Positions 46,846-57,624 of a stretch of 64,000 nucleotides of DNA are shown piece after piece. Position numbers and translations under genes: made by a program. The stretch comes from Lumnitzera littorea (lineage: Eukaryota; Streptophyta; Magnoliopsida; Myrtales; Combretaceae). The stretch is from the NCBI GenBank assembly GCA_024138015.1, contig JAMXBB010000010.1, positions 77,661,671-77,725,670 on the forward strand, given 5' to 3'. The notes beneath the pieces are model-generated. The model saw only the letters and a list, made by a program, of their open reading frames with translations, was not told the origin of the DNA and ran no database searches. Every line of letters starts with the position of its first letter. The stretch's first letter is position 1.

Positions 46846-47460
46846 TGTAGGGGTATGGGTTAGAGTATAAAGGTCGCGTGTATGCTGTGTAATAGACATG
46901 CTACCACGACTAGAGAAATGACTTAAGTAACTTATATGTGATGATTGGGAGAGAAGTGTAGGGAAGAAAGTGCATGATCTTAATAAAACTCTAACACTTG
47001 TAGTGATAAGTAAAGGAGCTCGAAGGCATATGGAAGTATTCTTGTAATGTTTTAAGTGTTTGATATTTCACGTTGAGAATGCAGTAAAGTAATAACGTGC
47101 GTACAAATTCTCTCTTATCTAAATAAGGGAGGGAGATGGGTATTTATAGCAAATGGCCATTAATCTCATCCGTTGAATCATGATGGTCATCAATGGCTAG
47201 AATTCATCCCACCTTAAGTAGACTTCCTTTATGAGTTTACGCCCAATAAGGTGTTATTATCTTGTATGAGCCAAGTTGAGAAAGATTGGATTGAACAGAC
47301 TAATCTGACAAACCTTACTCTAAGCTTACTATGCTAGATGTTTCTTGATCATCCGAATACATGGACTTGACTTTTTAGGCCCTGTCGCCTTAACATAAAG
47401 AGTCAAACTTAATTAATTAATGGGCTTAAAGCCCAACTATAAATTTAGCCCCCTATAGCT
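46846..47460 (-). repeat. LTR-A, 5' LTR of E1 (truncated)
   Basis: Colinear with 21994-22625: CCCCTACA terminus at 46846, TATAAATA on the minus strand at 47141-47148, and the shared block TTAATTAATGGGCTTAAAG near its right edge. It stops at ~47458, where 22625 continues, so the LTR start (~470 bp) is missing. Confidence 0.72.
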
Positions 47461-48069
47461 ATTTAATGCAATTTTAGACTAGTTGATAAATAATATCTCA
47501 GTTCACATTAATAATGTTATGTTTTCTTAAAAAAAGAAAAAAAAAATCCCCTCATAATTGAGAAAAGAAAGAAAAATTGTATCATCATTCTAATATGGAA
47601 ATTAATGTACCTTCATAAAATTGAATTTTCAATTTTCTATAAATTATGTTTACCGATTAATCTTTTCAATGTGATGATAATAGCAATTAATGGCATTCTT
47701 TCTATCCTAAAATAACCTTTTTATTCTAAACTTTCAATTTCCCACTTTCTCCAATGGCATATTGCAAGCTTTTCTAGAACTTTTAATTCTTGGAAAAGCA
47801 TTAGTTACTAAAAATGGGAAATCCTTTAAGCATGGAGTAAAAATACTAAACAAGAAAAGCTTGTGAATTATAAATTTGGAAAACATACTAAGGAAAAACA
47901 ACTATATTGAACCAAGATTTATAATAGCTCATATTAAGAGTTTTTCCATCTCAATAAACCTTTATTTTTGTGTCTACCTTTTAAAGATTATCATTATGAA
48001 TTTATCAAAAGGAATAAGATTAAAGTCAAGTTGGCATACTAAGTATTCACATAGATTCACTCATCCTTT
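47461..48069. other. intergenic, no gene recognised
   Basis: AT-rich spacer between E1 and the copia remnant; only short chance frames. Confidence 0.4.
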
Positions 48070-48343
48070 TGTTGAGTGTAATTCAGATTTTTATATGCAT
48101 GGTTAGTTAGTTAGTTACTTACTTAGTGGTTAAGTATGGGTTAGTTAAGTGTAACTGCCAATACAAATGGTTGTGTTATGATTAAAGTGTGGATCTATGT
48201 ATGAGAATTAAAAGTAAAAAGTGACGATATAAATAAAGTGAACATTCAATGAATAAAGTGAAATATACAAGAGTGAAAGTTTTCTTCAAGATTCTGTTCT
48301 GATCATTATTTTGTTTTCTTAAGGGAGTATAACAATGAGAGAC

Positions 48344-48355
48344 CAGTATCAGAGC
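48344..48355 (+). promoter_or_regulatory. copia primer-binding site
   Basis: CAGTATCAGAGC, one or two changes from the initiator-methionine tRNA site TGGTATCAGAGC, ten bases after the LTR end. Confidence 0.7.
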
Positions 48356-48360
48356 CTTAC

Positions 48361-48847
48361 TATTTCCTTGATCCATTAGGGTGAAGACATGGATAATTAG
48401 AATGGCAACATCTTAGCTTCCTTACCAATTCTTGATGGGAAGAATTATGATAAGCGATGCATCTAAATGAGAGTTACTTTTGGTTTTCAAGATGTGTTAG
48501 AGATTGTTAATAATGGTGTTCAAGAATTAGGAGAAAATCTAATTGATGCATTGTGACAAGAATATCGAGAGTTGAAAAAGAAAGATTGTAAGACCTTGTT
48601 CTACATTTACCTTGCTTATTTCCTTAATCCATTAGTGTGAAGACACGGTTAATCAGAATGGCAGCATCTTAGCATCCCTACCAATTCTTGATGGGAAGAA
48701 TTATGACAAGTGATGCATCCAAATGAGAGTTATTTTTTGTTTTTAAGATGTATTAGAGATTGTTAACAATCGTGTTTAAGAATTAGGAGAAAATCCGACT
48801 GATGCCTAATGACAAGCACATCGAGAGTTGAAAAAGAAAGATTGTAA
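48361..48847. repeat. 231-bp direct duplication in copia gag
   Basis: 48361-48591 and 48617-48847, constant offset 256, no indels, scattered substitutions. Spacer 25 bp. Confidence 0.9.
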
Positions 48848-49335
48848 TGTGTGGATTCATCTAATTTCAAAAAGATTTCATTCATAACCACTTCAAAGGA
48901 TGGCTGGATATTTTGGAGAAATGTTATAAAGGTATAGCAAAATTAAATGCAAACATAACAAAGACAGTATGAACTCTTCCAAATGGATTACAACGAAAGT
49001 GTGGCTAAATTTTGCATGAAAGTCACAACTCTTACCAATCAAATGAAGGCAAATGGTGAAACATTGACTAATGAATAAATTGTAGAGAAATTCTTCGATC
49101 CCTTGCTCTTAAATTCAATCATGTGGTAGTAGCAATAGAAGAAGCTAAGGATCTTAATACAATAATGATTAAAGAATTGCAAAGTACATTAAAAGCTCAT
49201 GAGCAAAGAATGAATGCAAAAACTAGTGAAAAATTGATTAAGTAGAATTTACAAGCACAAATTTCAAGAAAATGCTTGCTTGATAAGAGAGGAAGAGGTC
49301 ACAAGAGGAATAGAGGTAGAGGTTTTGGTTCCCAA
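48361..49335 (+). pseudogene. copia gag remnant with duplicated N-terminus
   Basis: Opens with the copia gag start (LPILDGKNYD, then DVLEIVNNGVQELGEN, ELKKKDCK). This 231-bp block occurs twice (48361-48591, 48617-48847). The central gag follows with wording such as YNESVAKFC, ANGETLTN and a Glu/Lys-rich helix around 49130-49230, and stops in a Gly/Arg-rich stretch where E4 is inserted. Many stops and frame shifts. Confidence 0.8.
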
Positions 49336-51270
49336 CTATTATTGAGCTCTATTTTAGTTTTTCTTAATTTAAACTATATTAAGTTTAGCTCGCTTAATAT
49401 AAGTTACTCAACATAAAATTAAGAAAAAGAAAAAAAATATTTTTTTTAAAAAAATATTTTGAAAACGTTTTCGAAGTCACCAACTAATTAAAGTGGTAAA
49501 AAATAGATTAAGATTTCTTTAATAGAAGAAACCTTAATCAAGTCATTAACTCACTGATTTTTCTAAAAATATCTTTTTTTTAGAAAAAATTAAACCAAAG
49601 AACTAAGTCAAGTGGCTAACTTATTAAGATATGATCTTCATGTAAAAATTAAGAAAAGTAATTAACGAGCTTTTATTTTCTATAATTTTTCTAAAAAAAT
49701 ATGAAAATATTTAGAAACATGAAAATGAATCTTTTGTGATTTTTTATTATGAATTTTCTCAAAAAAAAAAAACATTAAAAAATTTACAAATTTTACTATT
49801 ATCCTAGAAGAGTCTACATACCCATTAGTTAAAATTAAATCAACCGTAATTCTCATTTTTTTAGAAAAAATTTAGTAGGTTGGTTCTTTTTATTAAAAAA
49901 CTAGGCTAGATTTATGTATTTTAGCCATTTATTTTTTAAAATAAAAACCCTAAAAAACTAACTTTATTCTTAATTTTTGAAAAAACCCTAAAACACTAAT
50001 TTTTGAAAAGAATTCAATTAAGATTCTTATTTATCTAGAAAAACTACATGATAAAAATTTATTTTTTAAGAAAAACCCTAAAAACCTAAAAATGCAATTT
50101 TTATGAAAAATTAATAAAATATGCAAAGATTGGAAAAAGATGTGACTTTTCTAAAACATGCAATATACAAAATACAAAAAATATTTATTTTTAATAATAA
50201 TTTTTCTAGATGATGCTATGTCTAGTTGATATCAAAACCTATAAAGAAAATGGAATTAATGCTAACGAACTGCATTAATGATGAAAAAAAAAAAAAACTA
50301 TTCCTAATTACTATCGTTATATTAATGACACATAATTTAATAAATAATTAAAAAAAACTATGACATGCATAAGAAATAAACCAAAGTTAGTATGATAAAA
50401 CTAATAGTATAAATTAAATAAATAAACAAAGAAAAAGAAATAAATGAATAAGATAAAAAAGCTAATATTCACCTACACTAACGGGTTGGACTAGGGGACT
50501 ATCTGCTCGGGTCGAGATGGATCCAAATAATCCAGTTGGGTAGGATCTTACTCCAGCGACAAGGAAATGCTTCCCACAGCACATGTCGGGCACTGATCCT
50601 TACGGGAAAAACGATTTCCGTGAGAAAGTTATTATTGAAAATCAATTTGGTATATGTGCCATAGCTCAGAATGGAGATTTGACGATGTTTGAAAAATGGG
50701 CGGTAGCGGTGGGCTTGTTGAACATGAGTTACTATTGATGTCTATGCTCGGATAGCGTTCGTGTGTTTGTTATGTGGTAGTCACCGGGGTTACGTGCAGT
50801 GACGGTAGGCAAATGTCGTGATACTGTGGTGGTTGAGTGAGTCACGTATGGGGTTGGATCGGTGGTTATGTTTGGTGGACAGGGGCTACTACAGTTGGTT
50901 TAGGTAGAGTGGATGTCGGGTTGACGGGCAATGAGCCGTTGTAGGTTGGGTTGCGTGAGGTTCTGCAACAGTAAGGATTGGGTTTGAGTTGTGGCCATTA
51001 GTTGTGGTTGGTCACGATAGAGGATGGATGTGTGCAAGGGTCGTCGGTGGAGCTTGATTGGTTCCGGCGTTAGTTGTGCATGAGAGAGAGGATAGTCGTA
51101 GACGAGCGGTGTTGTTGGGGGACTATTGTAACTATTGGTGATCGATGAAGAAAGTAGTTGTATGAAGTTGTTGTGTGTACATACTGTTGATCTTGTGACG
51201 AGGATGGTGGGTTGCAGACATGTTTTATAGACTTACAATCCTTAGATTATGATTAAGTTGAACCTACTTA

Positions 51271-51659
51271 GGCTTTGTTTGGGATGAGGGAAAGTGGAGC
51301 TAGGAATGGAAAAGGAAGGAAATAGAAGAAAAAATATCTGGATTCCATTATTTGGTGTGAAAAGGAAGTAGAAATCATGAAGAAATCTTTCCATGGGATC
51401 CACTGAAATATGATTCTCTAAATTTGGATGGAAACCGGAAGGAAATGGGAAAAAATCATTTAAAAATTTATATTATTAATTTTTATGGATAAATTGATAA
51501 ACTTTTATCTTTTGTTATTTTGTTTTTACTAATCATTACAATTCCTTCATTATTCCTTCCCTCTACTAACCAAACACATTCTAAGAATCAAATTCCTCCG
51601 TAAATCTTTCTCTCTACTTTCTTTCCTTCTTAATTCCTTTCTTCATACCAAATGGAGTC
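51271..51659. mobile_element. Tourist-like MITE inside E4 (389 bp)
   Basis: TTA on both sides (51268-51270, 51660-51662). Left end GGCTTTGTTTGGGATGA and reverse-complemented right end GACTCCATTTGGTATGA form an imperfect terminal inverted repeat, with AGGAA/GGAAAG-rich subterminal sequence. Different family from the two MITEs at 9.1 and 17.8 kb. Confidence 0.8.
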
Positions 51660-51717
51660 TTAGTGTTTTCTAAATCTTTCATTGGATGCTATCCTCACAA
51701 ATCCTTTTAGATTTAGC

Positions 51718-52075
51718 TATTCTTGAAGATAATTTAATAAGAATTTAACTAAATCCATAAAAATTTATTGAAGATTTGATAAAAATGAATTACAATATTA
51801 ACTTCTAGAAAATGTAACTAGTTTTCCTCCTTTTTTTAGCCTTTTCTTAACCAAAAGGAAAAAATTGAAATGAGGATGATGATGTTCACATGCAATCTAA
51901 TTGTTCTTGATGATAATTTAATAAGATTTTAACTAAATCCATAAAGATTTATTGGAGTTTTGATAAAATCAATTACAATCTTAGCTTCTAGAAAATGCAC
52001 CTATTATTCTTCCTTTTTCTAGGCTTTTCTCAACCAAAAGGAAAAAATTGAGATGAGGATGATGATAGTCACGTG
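51718..52075. repeat. ~184-bp tandem duplication inside E4
   Basis: 51718-51901 and 51902-52075 share long matches (GATAATTTAATAAGA, AACCAAAAGGAAAAAATTGA, GAGGATGATGAT). Confidence 0.85.
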
Positions 52076-52709
52076 CCTAGCATGTGACTTGGCCAAAAAA
52101 TAAAATGGCCATATACATACTATAAGAGAATCAAACTCCTAACCTCCAATTCTTCTAGCACTAAGTCCATATCTCTTGCGAGCTCATCTAAGCTTCTTTC
52201 TAATGTAATCCAGTTTTATTTCTGATCTAAGCTTTTTTCTCATGTAATTTAGTTTTATTTATTCACTTCTCATTAAGCCCACTCTTAATTTGGGCTTTTT
52301 GTCCTAGACCTAACTCGACCTAACTTATTTTAAATTGATCATAGCATTTTAAAATAACCCAAAATATATATCCTAAATATATTCTAATACCACTTGTAAA
52401 TTTAATAAATATGAAGTCTTATTTTAACTAATCCCACTAAAATATTTTTAAATTGGATAAAAATCCGTTTAAATATTTCATTGGGATATTTTTCTAATGA
52501 AGTATAAAAATTTTAAAGACTCAAAATTTATTAAAATGCCTATATACTTTCGATTATTGTCTAACTCGACTCTAAAAGACTAACTTACCTAACTTAGACA
52601 CTTTTTAATACATTTTTTTTTATCTTTTTTCAATTTTTTTATTTTTTGTAAACCTGGCAAAAAAAAACCTAAAATAAAATGGTAATAAAAATGGGATGTC
52701 TATAAATAT

Positions 52710-53565
52710 AAGATCAAGAAAATTTGAAGCTTAATCAAAATATGTCAAAAATTAATAGAAAAGGATGAGCTAGAGGTAGAAGAATGTGAAGAAAGTTTGA
52801 TAAATGCAACATACAATGTTATGCGTGCAAGAAGTACAGTTATGTTGCAGATGAGTGTAGGAGTAATAGAGGAACTGATAGAAATGATGAGGAAGCTCTT
52901 GGTTTTACCTAAGATGGTGACAATGATTCTCAACATGTTTTATTAATAATCACTCCGATTCCAAAAATTGTAGGTGTTAACTCAGAACCTATGGGTGCTA
53001 ATTCATGGTACTTGAATATTAATTGTTCGGATCATTTGTCTAAAAATAAGGGGTAGTTCATAGATCTTGATGAAAATATCAAGAGTAAAATAAGATTTGC
53101 AGACAATAGCACAATTATGGCTAAATGTGTTGAGTGAATTTTGATTAGATAAAAGAATGGAAAAAGTTCTCACATTTTGGATGTGCTTCATGTCCCAAAC
53201 AATAGAACAATTTGTTGAGTCTTGGATAAATGTTGGAAAAGGTTATTCAATGAAATTGCAAGATAAGCACCTATGTGTTTTTTAATAAGAAAGGGAGGAT
53301 AATTTTGAAGTCTCTATTGTCTAAGAATAGGACTTTTAAAATTGACTTTCAAATAGTTGAGCATCAATGTTTTACTATTGCCATTAAAGATGAGAGTAGG
53401 CTTTAGCACTTGAGATATGGACATTTAAAATTTCAAAGCATTAGCTTCCAATGATTCAACCATAGGTTAAGTTGTATGAGAGCTGTTATGCTTGCAAACA
53501 ACTAAGTTGGGAACATAAAAGGTGAATAGGAGTTGGATTATAAAAACAAAAATAGAGAAATAAAA
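52710..53565 (+). pseudogene. copia gag zinc knuckle, protease and integrase-zinc remnant
   Basis: Gag zinc knuckle at 52817-52858 reads CYACKKYSYVADEC: correct C-x2-C-x4-x-x4-C spacing, but the His is Tyr. The protease region follows at ~53000-53200 (SWYLNINCSDHL in place of the family's WYLDTGAS..H, so the catalytic Asp/Thr/Gly are lost; FADNSTIMAKC; ILDVLHVPN). At ~53480-53520 a CYACKQ stretch resembles the integrase zinc region. Dead. Confidence 0.75.
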
Positions 53566-54223
53566 GTGGAAGGTATTATAGAAGGTCATATATAAGGTAG
53601 TGTATAGAATCCTTTGTTGCAAACTAAACTCGAAAAAGAGTAACCTAAAACATTTGCAATAATTTAAGTCATCTAATAATTAATAAATGTTTAAAGAAGA
53701 ATGTGAAACTAACTAGTAACATATATGAAATAATTAGAATCAAATGAATTAAAAACTTGAAGTATTTTAGAAGATTTATGGCTACCAAAGGCTTTGGTGG
53801 GTACTTTGCCAAAAATGTAGTCCTCGTTTATCCAAACGATCATCTTAATATTAAAGAACACTTAGACAACTTCACATCAATTATAAATGTGTAAAAGTAT
53901 GACTTAAAGTGAGGAAGTTTCAAATAAATTACTAAAAATGGGTCAAAATTGGAAATTAGACAAATTACAGTAAACATTAGTTTAGTAGCATAGCTTTCCA
54001 AAATATTCATTAAGTTTTATTATCTCTTGGGTCACTTAATTGTAGAATTTCAAGTATTCTAAGGATCGTATCAAATGAGTAATTATGCCTAAGTAAGGGA
54101 GCTCTAATTATTCAATATCTACTTAATATTTATATGTTGCTTGTTGGTTGTTATTGATTGTTTTTTATTGAATGATTGTATCCTATCATTTATGTGTTCA
54201 TTGGAAATTTACAACGGAAAAAA
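53566..54223. other. intergenic, no gene recognised
   Basis: AT-rich, short chance frames only. Confidence 0.4.
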
Positions 54224-54517
54224 TCAACATTTGAGGGTAAGTTCAAATAAGGGATCAACATTTCAAAGTAGTTCAAATAAGTAATAAATATTTCGAAAAA
54301 TTCAAATAAAAGATCAATGTTTCACAAAGCAATTCAAATAAGGAATTCATAATAACTAATCCCTAAAATTGTTTGAACCATTTTGTGAAATATTAATCAT
54401 TTATTTGAATTTTTCAAAACGTTTGTCTCTTATTTAAACCGTTTTATAAAACGTTGATTCCTTATTTGAACTTTTTAAAATATTGATCCCCTATTTGAAC
54501 TTACCCTCAAATGTTGA
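54224..54517. repeat. 294-bp foldback hairpin with tandem-repeat arms
   Basis: The left end TCAACATTTGAGGGTAAG pairs perfectly with the right end CTTACCCTCAAATGTTGA, and pairing continues inward with mismatches to a centre near 54370. Each arm is made of about four ~30-bp units of the type GTTCAAATAAGGGATCAACATTT. It could be a foldback or Mutator-like MITE. No protein. Confidence 0.85.
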
Positions 54518-57210
54518 TCTCTTCTCTTGTAATCCTCTCATGTGTTCATTTGAATAAATGGTCTTAAGATCTTGACTCAAATAATCAAATATAACTACAA
54601 CATGTTTATGACTAATCAATACACTAAGAAAAGTATTTAGGCTTTACGGGATGTTTTAAAAATGTTTTACAAAAAGAAAAATTTTACTTAAAACTAGTGT
54701 TTGCTCTTAGAAACTACCTTTTACTTAAAATCGTATATGTGCTCTTAAAGCTACCTTTTTTTAAATACTCCTGTGATTAAAACCCGAGTAGCATTTAATA
54801 ACGATGGAGAGGTTAAATTAGGAGTATGTCTTGGGACATAAGATTCCTTAAGTAATGTAATTGAAGTAGCTAACTTGCTAGTGGTATTATGATTTTTGTT
54901 ACTCCTTAGCAATGAGTAAGCATTAAGTTCATTTATAGGACCATTGATTGTAGATAATCCCTTAAGAAAGGTAGGTTGCCCCATAGGGGATAAGTATAGG
55001 GGATCAATTAAAGTGTAAACTTCGACATATCTAGATTATCCATGATTCCAAGCTCTAGTGGATAAATTGTTTGCATTCATTATATGCATGCATTTCATAT
55101 GTAAATAGATCACACATTATGCTAATTACTGCCTAAAAACTTACTTGAAAGGTAATGATAAGGAACAAACTTACTAAACCATGATTTTGCTTACACTCCT
55201 AAATTGTCTTTCTTGGGGCAATCTAAGAATAGGCTAGAATTAGAGTAAGAGCATTTCCCAAATTAAGTCTTAAGGAATAGGTATAGGATTATAATCTATT
55301 ATTCTAATCTTAGATTTTGATAAGAAAGTTTTTAGCTTGTATACTTTTCTTTTTAGACCAAAATTTTGTCTATCCTAAATTTTGTTTAACTTATGATTTT
55401 CAAATATTTGACTACCTCGTTTTATATTTAGTAAGGGATTGGGATTCTAGCGAACTGTTGAATATTAATTTATGTAGTTATTTTCATTCTTATCAATTAT
55501 ATGTGCTATTATTAAGTGAAATGAGAAAAAAATTTACTTAGTCTTGTAACCTATGCTTTGAAAGCGGTTTTTATATTTCGGATGCATATAACATATGACG
55601 ATTTTAGGGTTCTTATCACACCCCTTTTTTAGGGCATGATACATAAAATCTACTTTTGATCAATATGCAAGATGATGAACAAATTTACATGCTTCTTTAG
55701 CAATGGTCATTTGATTCATCCATTACGCTAAAAAAATATTATAAGAGAAGCAAAAAGGATAAATTACTTTTTGTAGTTATTTTTAGCACTGTTTTTTTAT
55801 TTACATTAATATATTTTTTCTTTTGTAAATTGGTATCCTTTCTTAAAGAACTAATGAAGGATGTTTAAATTTAGATATTTGCATTAATATCTAATTAGGT
55901 CAAGGTAAATAATGTAATTGAATGACATAGCAAAATTGATTATAACATTTGTTGCATCCTTGTTTGTTATGTTTAAAAGCTTAAGTAATTTTTATTATGG
56001 ACTTTTTATGTTTATAACATTTTTGATAAAGTTGATAATTATGTTTAGGATTTATTATGGATTTTCTTAATCAATAAACGAGCTCCATATTGGACACATA
56101 ACACGTTTAATGAATATATCAAATTATGATTTTAGGATTTCATATATTTTTTTCTTGGCCAACTCAATTATATGTACAACTTAGGAGAGAAATTATTTGA
56201 ATTTGATTTATCTCATTAAGAGACCACTGTTAGTACCATTTAACTATAACAACCTTGATAATTTCATATTGATATAAGGTTTTTATATTGATCTAGAGTA
56301 TTTTCCAAAAGTAATTGTTAAAAGAGGTTGTTTAGAAAAATAATTAGACGAATAGGTGATGCAAATGTATACAGAATATGTATTGTTCTCATGAATTGTA
56401 CTACAAGTATGTATAGCAAATGCATCATAAGTATAATTGTTAGTCCTTAAAGCACATGTAATTATGGTTGGAATTCTAGAATCTTGTAAAACGATAAAAT
56501 CATCTAAAATCATACGTATAAAATGATAATTCTATTAAAAGTGGGTTATTTTAATAATTAAATTTTTAATCCAATTTAATGTCATAAACTAATTTAATGA
56601 GCTAGTAATGAAGCTTAGGAAACTAGGCCTAGGGAAATAGACTTGAAAAACGTACTTTAAGTCAATTTGGCCTTGTTTAAACTTTATAGACTTTGGGCCT
56701 AAATAAGCTTTAAGCTTATTTTAAAAAAAATGTACGCTTATTTTATAAGACATTAGGCTAACTAGGCCTATGCCCAAATCTAAGGCTTATCTATTATGTA
56801 AGAATTAGAGGCTTAAATTTAGATCATTAATCACCAAAATTAATTAAACAACTCTCATCAATGGCTCATTTGGTTCGTCCATTTTAGATTTATCTAACAA
56901 TCGAGATCAAGGGCCAAAATCTATATATAGGAGTCTTTTTCTTTTCATTTGCAGTATTTGAACCACTACCAAATTTCATAAAAACACTGTTATTGTATCG
57001 ATCAAACACCAAATTTATCAAGAACAGATTATGAATACATCAAATTATGTGCATCATAAGACATTGAACTTTTTTTTTTCTCCCACACTTCTCTCTAATA
57101 TCATCTCACCACACCATATCATACAAAATCTATATCAAAACAATTTTTTATTTATTTTAATTAAAAAATCATAAAATTATAAATTTATAGATTCGTATTA
57201 AATTTCACAA
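54518..57210. other. intergenic, no gene recognised
   Basis: AT-rich. The longest open frames are ~75 codons and resemble nothing. A 'TTATCACACCCCTTTTTTAGG' motif near 55615 could be a degenerate LTR end but has no partner. Confidence 0.35.
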
Positions 57211-57275
57211 CTATATATATATATATATATGTATGTATGTGTGTATATGGATGTGTGCGTGTGTACATGAACACA
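57211..57275. repeat. (TA)n/(TG)n compound microsatellite
   Basis: About ten TA units, then GTATGTATG and GTGTGCGTGTG runs, ~350 bp upstream of the CMC1-like start codon. Confidence 0.9.
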
Positions 57276-57377
57276 TGCACATGTGTATTTAGTACAAGAA
57301 ACACAATTAATTTCAATAAGGGGCATGTTGTAAGTGTAATGTAAAATTCAACTTCACGGTCCTCTTGATGCTTTTCC

Positions 57378-57420
57378 AGCCCACTATTTTAATAATTGTT
57401 TTGAATTTAAAGGAAGCCCA
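57378..57420 (-). promoter_or_regulatory. pair of site II elements (TGGGCT)
   Basis: AGCCCA at 57378-57383 and 57415-57420, i.e. TGGGCT on the minus strand, about 205-245 bp before the start codon. TGGGCY site II elements are known to be common in promoters of plant nuclear genes for mitochondrial respiratory-chain proteins, which fits the gene downstream. No transcription start can be read from the sequence. Confidence 0.5.
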
Positions 57421-57624
57421 TATCCATATCTTTAAGCACGACACAACAGTTGATTGCTAGCTTAGCTGATGTGTTAATTTAGAAGACATCATTTGCCGAA
57501 ATCGAAAGGTCCATGCTCCTTGCTTCGTGCGTGGCCACACTGAAGTACGACTTCTTCTTCCTCCTCGGCAGACTACAACAATCGGCACCCCAAGCTCACA
57601 ACGAACTGCCTATTACGTTTCTCA

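Larger units (their letters stand above)
21994..47460 (-). mobile_element. E1: outer LTR retrotransposon, minus strand, interrupted by E2 and E3
   Basis: LTR-A copies in the same (minus) orientation stand at both ends: 46846-47460 (5', truncated) and 21994-23096 (3'). Between them, on the minus strand, lie a gag remnant (about 45900 to 33700, split by E3) and a protease remnant (~33650-32960). A long non-coding interior with tandem arrays follows, up to the 3' LTR. No RT, RNase H or integrase was found. Gag and protease resemble plant Ty3/gypsy of the non-chromovirus (Tat/Athila) branch. Linking the two LTRs to one element rests on family, orientation and gag position; no target duplication can be tested because the 5' LTR is cut. 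Confidence 0.65.
49340..52704 (-). mobile_element. E4: solo LTR of a Tat/Ogre-like element (minus orientation)
   Basis: On the minus strand it starts TATAGACATCCCATTTTTA (compare TGTAGACACC of E2) and ends GAGCTCAATA (compare GGCTCAATA of E3). The region 49430-49560 is the reverse complement of the E3 LTR end region. Flanks ACTAT (49335-49339) and AATAT (52705-52709) match at 4 of 5. It contains a GC-rich block (50480-51240), a MITE (51271-51659) and a 184-bp duplication. It interrupts copia gag. Confidence 0.78.
48070..53565 (+). mobile_element. E5: Ty1/copia remnant, split by E4
   Basis: Candidate LTR 48070-48334 (TGTTGAGTG...TATAACA, TATAAATA at 48228-48235), then an initiator-Met primer site (48344-48355). 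Decayed gag runs to ~49335, continues at ~52710 beyond E4 with the gag zinc knuckle, protease-like and integrase-zinc-like sequence, and ends around 53565. RT, RNase H and the 3' LTR are missing. Confidence 0.75.
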
